NCBI GenBank assembly: GCA_035048485.1
Contig: CM068582.1
Location: forward strand, 17,921,269 to 17,985,268
DNA length: 64,000 bases
Reading direction: 5' to 3'
Source of the DNA: Pteria penguin
Lineage: Eukaryota; Mollusca; Bivalvia; Pterioida; Pteriidae
Shown here piece after piece: positions 33,662-46,000 of this stretch. Within the stretch, counting starts at the first letter, position 1; the number at the start of each line of letters is the position of its first letter. Under the pieces are notes generated by a model. The model saw only the letters and a list, made by a program, of their open reading frames with translations. It made no database searches and had not been told where the DNA came from. The translations under genes were made by a program, and so were the position numbers.

Positions 33662-34962
33662 TAGTACTTTTCTACGTGAAGGCGCAATATTATCAAGGTC
33701 GAACATCATTCGGAATTCCTCGCATTTTACATGTCCTTACAGAGAAAAGATGAGGAGTCCCGAATGAGTTGACATGTGTTAAGTAAAGTTTTACATAAGA
33801 ACAGAAGTTTCGCCTGCACACTGTGGACATAAACTACGATCTATATGAATAGAATGTTTTGTGTATTCTCTTGAGTGACTGAGCTGTGTTGGTTTATTGC
33901 CCTGTGACATTTTGGTTTTGCGTCTACTTTACTTTACTACTGTATCTGATCTTCGTACTTAAATGACCGGGTAGTACAGGTTCTAGGCAGCTAGGTACTA
34001 GATTCAGGCCTATCTACTCTAGACGGGCTAGTGTAGAGACATGGGTCGAGGCTAGACTAGGTTAAAGTAGGTATGTACTGTTTCATAAATTTTTTTTCCT
34101 CAATTTTAAATTTTGCTGACTAACATAAATTATTCACCAGCATTTCTTTACCGGTATTGCAGTGTCGGCCTATTCTGCTCGTCGGCTAAGTCTGCACTGC
34201 GCATTTTGTGACATTGTAATCACTTCCGTGTACATTGTACACTGGTGTACATTTTTGAGGCCGATTCCGTTTTATCTCCAATTGTGTACAATTAAAGAAA
34301 ATATACTCAGCCTCGGGTAACAAAGCCTAAGTAATGAAGAAGAAAAACAGTAGATCGAGCAAGGAGTAAGATCATTTAATTTACAATACACAGAAACAAT
34401 ATCTGGACACAGTGGACATTTTTAATGCCCACTCTAAAAATGCCCACAGTGACCAGTCGGCAAATTAAGTTCCACCTGGACTGTACTGTACTCAACTGTT
34501 GTACAGCTGCTCCTTGTCTTTTCAAATTTGATTGGTTAATCAATTATGGATCAGCTAGCTGATAATGTATTTTTTCCAACTTAGTACATGCATGCTTGTA
34601 TAGCATTGCATAACCCTTCCATTGCATACAGCAAGCTGTAAATGTGTGTTTTCTCAACAGAATTTGATTTTGACCAAACAATGTGGTTCACTTCTGATAG
34701 ACTTCTCAGTGTTAATTGGTCTTGCAAGGCATGAAGAAATTGATAGTAATCAGGTTCTGTATAGCAGTAGTATGGTACTAGTTTGATGCACCTTTGTGAT
34801 ATGTTTATAACAATGTAGCTCCGAAATGAAAGTTTTCATTATTATTGTTATCACTATTACATGTACATGTAGCAAATGACTGAATTTAGTTCAATACAAT
34901 ATAATATTGTATAGTACTAGACATGCAGTTGTAGCATTACAATTTTTTGATTTAATTTTCAG
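33662..34962. promoter_or_regulatory. Divergent promoter region, OPLAH / MPV17L2
   Basis: The two genes point away from each other here. There is no ORF of note. A candidate 5'UTR donor for MPV17L2 is GTAG|GTATGT at 34,070/34,071, and a weaker one GGA|GTAAGA is at 34,365. I see no convincing TATA box; transcription starts cannot be placed. Confidence 0.4.
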
Positions 34963-34975
34963 ATTCATCAGCAAT

Positions 34976-35527
34976 ATGAATTCTATAGGCAGATTAGTTC
35001 AGAAATGTCGAGTTTTGTTTTCGGACAAGAACTTACTATACACCAACACCGGCATTGCTATAGCTCTCTCCTCAGCTGGTGATGTATTGCAGCAGTCCTA
35101 TGAAGTTGTCAATAAACAGTCAAAAGGATGGGATAAAATTAGGACTTCACATGTGGCAACAACAGGCCTCTTTGTTGGTCCTTTTTGTCATTATTGGTAC
35201 ATTTGGTTGGACAGATATCTGCCTGGAAAAACAGGACGCATTCTTGTGAAAAAAATAATAATTGACCAAATTGTTTGTTCTCCTATTGTGATTGGTGCTT
35301 TTTTATTGATGACCTGCTTATTAGAACAAAAGTCGTGGAACGATATGAAGGAAGAGACTAAAGGGAAAGGCTCCCATTTATATATGATGGACTGGATTAT
35401 ATGGCCTCCAGCTCAGCTTGTTAACTTTTATTTTTTGCCGACCCGATATCGTGTTTTGTATGATAATACTGTGTCCTTTGGGTTTGATTGGTATTATTCG
35501 AAAGTGAAATACTCTAAGAATTCTTAG
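34976..35527 (+). CDS. MPV17L2: Mpv17-like protein 2, single coding exon
   Basis: This 183-residue protein belongs to the Mpv17/PMP22 family of four-helix membrane proteins; the human relative MPV17L2 (206 aa) is a mitochondrial inner-membrane protein needed for mitoribosome assembly. Hydrophobic stretches fall at about residues 22-40, 60-78, 94-116 and 140-156. Family signatures are GPFCHYWYIWLDRYLPG (68-84), DQIVCSPIV (97-105) and the block starting DWIIWPPAQLVNFYFLP (139-155) then RYRVLYDN. I chose the ATG at 34,976, 13 bases after a splice acceptor (TTTTCAG at 34,962), because it matches the family N-terminus. An in-frame ATG at 34,907 lies on the intron side. A 5'UTR exon must exist upstream. 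No defect is visible. Confidence 0.92.
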   Translation: MNSIGRLVQKCRVLFSDKNLLYTNTGIAIALSSAGDVLQQSYEVVNKQSKGWDKIRTSHVATTGLFVGPFCHYWYIWLDRYLPGKTGRILVKKIIIDQIVCSPIVIGAFLLMTCLLEQKSWNDMKEETKGKGSHLYMMDWIIWPPAQLVNFYFLPTRYRVLYDNTVSFGFDWYYSKVKYSKNS

Positions 35528-35603
35528 TAGTAACATATCTGAATATTCTCCAATAATTTCTTCTTCATTTGTATATTAAAATGTCAAAACTAAATACATG
35601 TAC

Positions 35604-35609
35604 AATAAA
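35604..35609 (+). terminator. Poly(A) signal of MPV17L2
   Basis: AATAAA lies 77 bases after the stop codon, the first such hexamer downstream. Confidence 0.6.
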
Positions 35610-35627
35610 TAGGGATGTTTAAAATAC

Positions 35628-37550
35628 AGACACTGTTATATGCATGTCCAGACTCATGAAGTCCCTGAGACTCCTAATTGTAATCTATAAATCAGCTCAG
35701 ACATAAAGCAAAGTTATAAAAGACTTGACCAAAGTGCAAGTAGTGTTTTAATGCATACAGGTACATCATGTATATGTTAATTGTCCTTGTATGATTCCTT
35801 AATTTATTTATGCAGAGTATTTGTTGTTGATCTTGGTTTGGAGGTTTTAACTTTAGTGTTATTACACCCTTGTACTGATGTTATATGACTGTGACACTTT
35901 CTGTAAAGTGTTGATCACATTCATTATATGTATTCAGTGGTGAATAATTTTTTTACCATCTGTATGTTTTGGTCATTCCTGGCAGATGTGGCCAGCCAAA
36001 CCAGAGATGTTTACTTTTCACGCACTTTCTTTCTAGGCGTCCATGAATGTCTAGTGTGTGACAAAATCACATGAGTTTGGTTACAAATACATGTATGATG
36101 TTCAAAATGTTTGCAGTATATACCAAAAAAATGTTCAATGATTTTAAGGAAAGTCTAAATGGCATTCCTACAGTATGAAGATGATGTGCATAATACTGGT
36201 TTAAATTTTTTTGTAATTGTAATGAATTGCAACAAAGTCATCATTATGTCTTATTTTCTGCTTTAAAATTAACTTATGATTGAATCAGTATTGAGATAAT
36301 GTAATGAGTGATGTTAATAATGACATGGTGTGTATTTGCTATAAATGTCTTTGCTGAGGTTGTACTTAGTGTGAGATACAAAAGATTCTGAGATACAGCA
36401 TGGTTCCCCTTTAAAAGTGCACTTTATAATACAGTTTAGTTATATCATATTGATAAAAAAAAATACATAGCATTCTAGACAATAAATTTTGATAATTGCT
36501 TGCATATTGAAAAGGTTGATATAGTGTTATATGTGTGATTTTTTATAAGGATTTGTAGAATTTTACAATTCATAATTGCTTTAAGGACAGAAGTTCTTCC
36601 AATGAACTGCTGGAATACAGTGATACAATAGTTTAATGTTTTCTTAAAAGATCATTGAATTATTGTTAAGATCACAAGTTCTGTTTAAATTAAAATTTTG
36701 GGTATTTTTAACAATAATAGGTAAATTATTCCTGATGTAGTATTAAAATTCAATCACTTTCATGTATTTCAGTATACGAATATAACCAACCAAATACTTA
36801 AATCTTCTGTTACCATCCAAGGTTTTGTTTTTTGGGGTTTTTTTTCAAATTTTTTACACAAAGCAAAGTTTATGCAATCCACTGGTGTAAATTTAAAGTT
36901 TGTATGTCCACAAAATACTGTGATTTTATACAAGTGTAAACCAACACAGGTAAATTTACATTCTGTGTATTGTGCAGCTTTCCTACTGTGTTGTATGCAA
37001 TTTATCCTCAACACTGAAACTGCACTGTAGATATATTTTGTACTTTAGAGTAAATGTACCACCATTACAATTCAGTTTCAGAAAAACAACCTTTGATTTG
37101 ACTTAAATAACTTTAATACCTCAAAGATGTACCAAGCATTCAACAACAATTGAGATTTGGCATTGATTATATGCATCGTACAAATTAAAATGACACAATA
37201 ACTGATTGCATGATACTGTATTTTGGTGCTTTTTCAAGACCAATATAAGCCTGACTTGCTCACCTGAATAATAATACATGTTTTGAAGGAAGAAAGAGGA
37301 GTTACTGGCTCAGTTATGTGGCAGAAGTCACCATGGAGCTATACAATAGTTTTGAAGGTATTATATTCAATTGCAGTCTTTGATTAAAATTGTTCTAAAA
37401 TACATATATTGTAAGAGATTTCCATCACAGATGCAATGTGCAGAGTTGCAAATCTTGCCCTTTAGAGTGAATAATGTCTTGCGACACTGTTTTAAGATAG
37501 ATTAGAGTACCCTGCCTGCAGCACACTTGCATGAATTTTCAGTCTATAGT
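35628..37550. other. Intergenic DNA between tail-to-tail genes
   Basis: AT-rich, with no gene or repeat family that I can name. Confidence 0.6.
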
Positions 37551-37554
37551 CCAT

Positions 37555-37975
37555 GATGCTATCACCTGGGCCTTTGAGCTTTTGACCCCAGAAACAATAA
37601 GGCACATCTTCTACTTATGATGAGGAAATATATGAAATTTGATTGCAATAGCACTACACATATTGGACTTAAGGTCTGGAAACCAATTTTGGATACTCCA
37701 CTCCTATGACCTTGGCCTTTGACCCCGGAAACAATAAGGCACATATTCAACTCATGGTAAGTAAGCATATGAAGTTTCATTGCAATAGCACTAAAGGTAT
37801 GGGACTTATTTTTGATAACCCACTCCTATGACCTTGACCTTTGGACCCCAGAAACAATAGGGTACATCTTCCACTCATGGTGAGTAAGTGTATGAAGTTT
37901 CATTGCAATAGCACTTAACATATTGGGCTTATGGTCTGGAAACCAATTGTTGACGAACGCCTGTCAGCCTACCTC
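37555..37975. repeat. Dispersed repeat with three ~125-bp tandem units
   Basis: Each unit contains 'ctatgaccttg.cctttgaccccagaaacaataaggcacat', 'ctcatggt.agtaag' and 'gaagtttcattgcaatagcac'. It ends 'ttgttgacgaacgcctgtcag'. This style of non-coding repeat is abundant in bivalve genomes (recollection, not searched). Confidence 0.7.
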
Positions 37976-38539
37976 ACATCAAATTAAGAGCCAAGTTTTG
38001 CAGCTGGGCTATTAAAGCGTATTTAGAAATCCATTGGTATTATTTTCAGTCCCACTGTGGCTTATTCTTTTGCATCAACTTTGAAATTAATTAGAGATCA
38101 GGATTATACAAATGGAACTGGTAGTATTAAGACTTCATGCGAGTAAAACTGTGCGTTTAGAATTTGGAACCTTGAGGTTAGGACTCAAAAGCTCTACCAT
38201 TAGAGCTATCTGAAATTCCTTTACACCACTCCAAAATTATTTCTTGTGTAGGATGGCAGGCCCTTCTTGATGCATAGCTGCATAATTTTGTCCTCTGCAA
38301 TGAATCCACCCGAAGCAGAGATGAATCTTTAAATGCAAATTTAAATTGTAACTCAACTGGGCCTCGGTTTATACATGTACTGTCTTATCTGAAAAACAGA
38401 CAAGGAAGCAAAAAACGATGCATAATATGCCTGCACTGTATTATCCTAGTGGTCATAAAAACTAAATGTAGAACTAAATATCTAATTTAATTGTTGTAAA
38501 TGTAGATTACCCTTGATACTGGTATATTAATTCAGCTTT

Positions 38540-39010
38540 CTTCTTCAATTTTTGGGGTTTAATTGATCTTCACACATCATTTCCCATTGTATTAAATATT
38601 GAGATATGAAAATTCCTGTTCAATATACTTATCTTCATAATGTGATCTTTCTTTGTATCATTCATATCCACCAAGGGATTTGGGAGGAGTTGCAAAGACC
38701 AGATATTTTGCATAGAAAATTTTGGTCCAAGGGTCATAGCTCCTGAAAATATTTTTGGAACAGCATTCCCCTTCCAATATGCACGTCTTAATATGGTGTT
38801 TTTTCTTTGTACCATGTTTCATCAGTATTCTCCAAAGGGTTTAGGAGAAATTGGGAAAACAAGGTACTTTGTATAGAGAAATCTAACTTCAAGGGTCATA
38901 ACTCCTGTAACTGTAATCACCTGAAGGGTTAGGAGGAGCTGCGAAGACAAGATAGGTGGGACAGACAGAATACAGTGGTATAGCATAATACGCCCACAGT
39001 TATGCGGTCA
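38540..39010. repeat. Diverged dispersed repeat, two ~170-bp halves
   Basis: Repeated phrases are 'aagggtcatagctcctg' / 'aagggtcataactcctg' and 'ctccaaagggtttaggaga' / 'ccaagggatttgggagga'. It ends with 'gggacagacagaatacagtggtatagcataatacgcccac'-like sequence, also seen at the end of the 44980-45415 element. A SINE scrap (38360-38402) lies to its left. Confidence 0.6.
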
Positions 39011-39842
39011 TATAAAAATTCAATTCTACGGCCACATTGAACTCTGGTCATCCAATTAGAAATCCAGTGTGATACTATTTAACCAATCAGCTCACGAGTC
39101 GGTAATAGGTGACTGGATTATACAATCTATAGATTCTATACAAAATACCTCATCCTTGAGAAATGGAGCAAAGGTCAAACTGTTAAAAGTTCAACGAGAA
39201 TGTATTATGCACACTCTGGAGTCCATACATGGGCTCTATAAACTAAACACATGAAGACAGTATGTTTGAAAATTATTTCTGTTGGAATCTGAACCTAAGT
39301 CCATAAATTTGGCAATTTAGGACCAAGTTTCATCAAAGGGCATATCCCTAATGGTAAGCTCACTGATGAGTCTCAAACCCACTACCTTATGACTTTGCCA
39401 GACATGTTACCAATGATGTGTTGTCAGTTTGAACCATGAAAAGAATAATACAAACTCTTCTATTAATAATTTACTTTTCAACATCAATAAAATTCAAGAA
39501 ATATTTCAACAATACAGGGTAATGAAATATGCAAAACAAATATATAAAATACAAAGTGAGAGAAAGAAACTTGTACAAAGTTGAAAAGTTTCAAAGACAA
39601 AACTTGTAAGAAATGGATGTTAAGAGAACAGAAAAGAGGAAAACATAGTCAAATGAACACTATATAGCGCAGGTAAAAATTGGTGAAAGTCTGATTAATA
39701 AAACAGGGTCACCATCTCTCCAAATGAAAGCACATTTTCTGAAAACCCTGAAAAAGAGTTTCAATATGTCATGTGTAAGTATTTGTTCAATGACAAAAAT
39801 GATACTGAAACTGTTATTTTCTTCCACTGTTTCTTCCATGTA

Positions 39843-39848
39843 TTTATT
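39843..39848 (-). terminator. Candidate poly(A) signal of the CTCF-like gene
   Basis: AATAAA on the minus strand about 150 bases after the stop codon. Confidence 0.5.
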
Positions 39849-39993
39849 TTATCTACTAAATTATAGGCAATTATACTTAAAGCCATGTATGTACATGTAT
39901 TTGGTGACAGTTATTCTTATGAGTGAATCATAAAATTTTACGTTTTCATGGCAATCTTTTAGCATGAAAGACTTACTTAAAATTGAATTCCTT

Positions 39994-40061
39994 TTAAATC
40001 TGGAATGATACCGGCACCACTCTACCATTTTCCATAGTGGCAAGATCTAACTGAATGGACT
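39994..40061 (-). CDS. CTCF-like gene, last coding exon
   Basis: Completes a split Glu codon, then SIQLDLATMENGRVVPVSFQ plus Ile and TAA. The acceptor is TTTTAACAG. The phase agrees with the upstream exon's G|GTACAT end, which is the main support; the exon is short and unrecognised by homology. Confidence 0.7.
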
Positions 40062-43000
40062 CTGTTAAAATAGGAAGGATTATGAACAAACATGTAAGGA
40101 TTCAAAATCCTGGTCAACATCTTCATGATTTTATTTCACAACTCCCAACTTAACCTATCCTTAAGAGATAAACAGTAGCCACTAGAACACATTCCAAGTG
40201 GGTATGTGAAGCATATTTCAAGTGTGTATGTGAAGCATATTTCAGGTGGTATGTGAAGCATATTTCAGGTGGGTATGTGAAACATATTTCAGATGGGTAT
40301 GTGAAGCATAGATCAGGTGGGTATGTGAATACGAAATTTCCTTCAGCAGCTTTTTCTGTTAGTAAAGACAATGAACATGACTTCATTTAAGAACGTGTGC
40401 CATTAAATCATGCATGCTTTATGCAAAAGTTTCTATCAAACACAACATATAGTTTAGAGGTTCACTATTGGTAACATATTTACCAAAATATGATTGTTTG
40501 ATTCTAGTGACAAAACCTTTTAAATTTTAACCATAAATTGTGAAACTCAACTTAGGAATGCTATCTTTACTTTCAGTTATGTTCAAATAGTTGTTAAAAA
40601 AAAATCTAATGTTTATGCTCCCCGAAAACTTTCTGGGGAGCATATAGTCACTGTTGTGTCTGTCCATCTGTCCGAGCCCATATGTCCTAATACCTTTCAT
40701 CAGAATTTGATCATACTTCACCAAAATATCATTTAGAATAAGGGCTTTGGGACAAAGGTCATTCTTAAAGGTCAAGGTCACTTATTAACTATGACTTTAA
40801 ATACCATTAAGTACTTATATCTACTATGCCTTTCATCAGAATTTGATCATACTTCACCAAAATATTATTTGAATTAAAGGCTTGTAGACAAGGGTCACTC
40901 AAGGTCATGTCTCAAAGGTCAAGGTCACTTATTAACTATGACTTTAAATACAATGAAGTACATACATCTCCTACACCTCTCATCAGAATTTGATCAGACT
41001 TTACCAAAACGTTATTCAGGTTAAAAACTTTTGAACAAAGGTCACTTAAGGTCATTTCTGAAAGGTCAAGGTCACGATAAAAAGTTTTATTTCATAACTA
41101 AGCAAGGTCAAGCTAACTCATTCATGAGGGCAAGGGAGCGCAGTTGGTATCACGCTCGCTTCTCACCAATGCGACCTGGGTTCGATTCCTGGTGTGGTAC
41201 GCGAGATGGTGGGGCTGTCACCAACCTGGCTTTGTGGGTTTTCCCTTGGTACTTCGGTTTCCTCCCACAAAAACGACACCCTTACGCCAAGATCCGTGCC
41301 AACGAGCAAGATTTACATAAGTTGTTAACTTGTTTCTTAATTGTTGTAAAATAAATAAAGTTTAAATTTTTTTTTTCAAAAGCTAACTCATTTTAGTTTA
41401 AGATACTGTGATCGCTGTCTGTTCTACAGTTGACTCAATTGGATATCCATATGATACAATGAGATTTGAAATCGTCAATGATTTCCTATATACTGAGTCA
41501 TTCATTACCTTCATTATTGCTTTGCTTCTTGGAGCATGCATCGCTTTTACTGATTTTTTATATATGAATGGAGTTATCAATTTCCTGCATTATAAGTATA
41601 ACTGCTGTTTGGGGAGCATCCATCAGTTTTACTGATACTCTTGTTTTAACTTGTCTAATATTACTGTCAGGAGGCAGGTTGGTCCAGTTTTCCCGTAGGA
41701 CAGCAGGCAGGTTGGTTCAGTATTACTGTAGGTCAGGAGGCAGGTTGGTCCTGTATTACTCTAGGTCAGGAGGCAGGTTGGTCCAGTGAAATAGCAACGG
41801 ACTTGAAATCTGAGCACCAGGGTTCAAATGAGGCATCTCCAGATCGAACTTTAACCACACCCTTTACTTGGTTTCATTGTCAAGTCACAGTTTGATTCAT
41901 GTCTGACAGGCCGTTCATTTATGCCGTTGTGAAAAAGTGTGCCAGAAGGTGTGATGTCAGGCATTTGATGATCACTTAATACTCTCTGTCGGCTCAGAAT
42001 TTTCGAAGATGGTTTATCATCTTCTCCCTCATCGTTTATAATTTAGATGACAGGATAGAACAATGCCCACATTACAGTATAAATTGGCACATAAAAATAT
42101 GTCAATGCTGTGGGTAAGTTCTTAGTTTAGGATAAAATTATAAAAAAATGCACCAGATTGGTGCCCCCATCATGTAAGTGCAATGGAAATTGATGGATGC
42201 TCCCAATATTGCATTAAGTCTACGAGAATTTGTTTGTAGAATTATCATGAAATGCTGGGAAATTCCTGAAATTAAAGCTTTTCTTAATATCTAAGGCTGT
42301 GACCTTGCTTAAGCATTGTCTGCAAGTACCTGGCCAAAAGAACCCCTGTCCAAAGGAACATTTGTGTGAAATTAATGAAGTTCTGGCTAAAAGATCTAGA
42401 TATACTAAAAAAAATTGTCTTTCCCAATATTTTAGGCATATGTGACTTTGATCTTACAGAAATAACCTTGGTTGACATTTGCCTTTAAGTTCTATCCAAT
42501 TTATCTTCTGATAAATGTTTAAATAGGGCTTTCCCCAATATCTAAAGGGACAGTGCTAAGTGGCCTTGACCTTGCTGAAATGACCTTATGTGACATTTAC
42601 TTCAAAGACCCTATCCAAAGGAATATTTGTGTGAATTATGATACAATTCTGATGAATGGTTGAAGACTAAGAGATATTTACCAACATGTATTTTGGGGGA
42701 TCTGCTGAATGACCTCGACATTGTGGAAATGACTTTGAGTGGCATTTGTCATAAAGCCCCAATCTACAGGAACTTTTGTGTGAACTATAAAATTCTACTT
42801 GACAGTTATAGAGATATGAGCTGTGTTGTACAGACAGAAAGACACAAACAACGACTAATGCTTCCTTGAAAGTTTTACAAAAAAATGTATTGCCCTGAAA
42901 AGACATGTTATTACAGTGAAGATATATTACTACCATAAAATTCTAAAAATAAACTGTAAATCTGAAAACATGCACAAAGAATCAAATAAGAGATTTCATA

Positions 43001-46000
43001 CTTCATCATAAGTGGTAATAAAGAAATAGAAGAGATAGCTTTACATGTACCATTATTAGTGTGTTCCTGAGTAAGATCCTGGTCTTCCTTCACACCCTCT
43101 GTACTATGTTCACTATCTGTCTCCAAGGAGACCTGAGAACCTTCATTTCTGGACTGAAAATTATTACAAATTTTATACAATAATGTATTAGGTATTTTAT
43201 TGTCAGCTCCTGTATCCATAGCATTGGATCTGTATAATTAATACATATACAAGTATATACTTTAATGTGCTATTACAATGTTCACATTTTTTTCATATAA
43301 TGTGCATACACAAGTAGCTTACATATAATTATACTTTTGTGTTACTCCAATTACAAGATATATACCATAATCCAAGAACAGCTTGATGGCTTTTTCCAGT
43401 CGTTACATGTAATCAGTCACATTAAAAGTTGTACAAGTTGAACAGAAAGCTTTTTTAGGTTTGTAGATTATCAACTACAGCAAACACATGACCTTAGTCA
43501 TAAGTTATCAACTACAGTAAACACATGACCTTAGTCATAGGTTATCAACAACAGCAAACACATGACCTTAGTCATAAGTTATCAAGTACAGCAAACACAT
43601 AACCTTAGTCGAAGATTATAACTACAGCAAACATATGACCTTAAGTGAGTTGACAGCTATATCATTATTAATCTTAACGATTACCTCCTGATTGTTTTCT
43701 TGTGAATTAACCTCTAGACCTGAAGATGTCACGGTAAATGTTTGTTCTGTCTTTTTGTTGACATTCACAACTGCTGGATTTAAGGTCTGTGCAGCTTCCT
43801 GTTCAATAAAAATTCACAGAATATGACCGTTTTTCTGAGTCTTCCAATACAAGATATTCACAGCTTGTTAAGATAGTAACTAAGAAGTACTTCAAGTAGG
43901 TTCATTAGGTGGTCAAAACAAACGAAATTTAAAATTATTCTTCCAATTTTAAGCTGGCATGGCCTAATGGTATCGCGCTTGCCTCCTGATCGGGAGGCCC
44001 GGGTTCGAGTCCCGCTTTGGTCATGCCGGTGTTCTGTCTTTCGGATGAGACAGTAAAAACCGAGGCCCCGTGTCGTGGTATGCATGGCATGTTAAAGATC
44101 CCTCACTGCTTCGGGAGGGTCCATTGCAAAGATCAAAATTTGTATGCCCCGCATCAGGCAGATACCGTCACCTTATACGTGAAATATTCGTGGTGTGACG
44201 TTAAACAAAAATCAATCAATCAATCTTACAATTTCATATGATGTAAGGGATACTATCTGATATATGTTTTACCACTCAAATTTGCTTCAAATTAATTGTA
44301 ACATCGCAATCAAAACAATAAAGTCATAGTGAAAACCCACCAAAAAGTGATTTATCGGACATCATGTCACTTAGATCATGTAAAATTGGAAGTAGGTGTA
44401 TTGAAGCAAGAGTTTAATATTGTAAACATGGTAAATGCAATTTCTAAACTGGTAAGAAAAGTTTTAGTGGGGTTGGCTGTTATGACCAAGACACTACTAT
44501 GATTTGGTGCTTTTCCACAGCACAGTATCACTTAAGTTGAATACAGTATGTGGAAGTATGAGAATGTTTCCAAATTTCCTGATGAGATCAAATTGATGAA
44601 TCAGAAAGTGAAAATAATATGGATACAAACATTTTTGAGGAAAGAAAATCATTGTGTTTAACATCACTATTCACATAAGTAACAATGTTTTCTTTTAACT
44701 TATCCTGGAGCTAAAATTACAGAGATTATTTAATAAATAACAACTACCTAGCCCTGATCTATTGTCCAGTAATTCCACAAGGGGAACAAGGGGAATTACT
44801 GGATAATAAACCACAGCTAGGTAGTTGTTATACCTCATCTAATCTGTTTCTTCATACAACAATTCATTTTCATGGTAAAAAAAACCAATACTTCAGAAAA
44901 TGAACTGGGTAGAGCATTAGGAATAGTGGTTGTATAGTAGGTATGGTGCATCTGAGAGGGAATGTGTTGGAGAAAAATAGGGCACCGCTAACGGGTGCAT
45001 GATATGCCCGCATCATGTTTTAATGTGGTGGTAATGGACGTGTGAAAGAAGAACTAAGTTTTCAAACTCTGATACCAGATAAACTTTCAAGGTCCTACAA
45101 ATTTCAATGAACCAGACAGCCACATCCTTTCATATGACAGCATCAAAAGTTTTGTTCCCCATTTAGTTAAGGAGGAGAAGCCCAGACAAGCTTTTCCGAC
45201 CCTGCCCATTTTCCCCCATTCCAGGGGTCTGACCCCAACTTTGAAACCCACATGCACAACTACAAACCACTTCCTTTCTTATGACACCATCAAAAGTTTT
45301 GTTCCCCCTTTAGTTAAGGAGGAGAAGCCCGGACAATAATGGATGGACGGACGGACGGACAGACAACAGCAGTATAGCATAATACGTCCACATTTTTAAA
45401 TGCGGGCATATAAAAATGACCAGGCAAGCTCTATGGAACATATAGGGAGAAAATCTTAAGTCATATCAGAATAGGTTTTAAATATCAATAACTATTCTCA
45501 TTACCTATGGTCTTTGTGATAGTTGTTTAAATGATAAACAACTACATTTTTTCTACATGTATTCATTTTCTATGTATAATACAATTAAAAGGTAAAGACT
45601 GCATAACTTCAGTATACATGTACTGAAAATATTCTGCATCTGTGTCACATTTATTTTATTTATTTTTCATTTAAATGCAATTTATTTATCCATCTGATAT
45701 GTCATTTTTGAAGAGGGTTTCAATCACCAATTTGCCCAAAAATATTATCCGCTCTATTTTTGCATTATCAAATGGGATCACTTTATTTGGGAAAGAGCTG
45801 CTTTATTGATGAGACTCGCACATTTTCTCTGATAAGTATTTTACTGTTAATTGTTATTCATCTTCTTAATACAAACTTCATGGATACACAATGCTAGTGT
45901 TGCAATATGTGTGGTAAAATGCAATCAATTTCCATTGTCATTTGAAGTAATCATCTTCAAATACTTACTCCTTATTTATTAAAGAATGCAGTAAAATTTG

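Noticed and set aside
24597..44020. tRNA genes at 24597-24666, 41123-41195 and 43951-44020
   Set aside because: A and B boxes are present but acceptor stems do not pair and each is fused to a SINE body and tail, so they are SINE heads.
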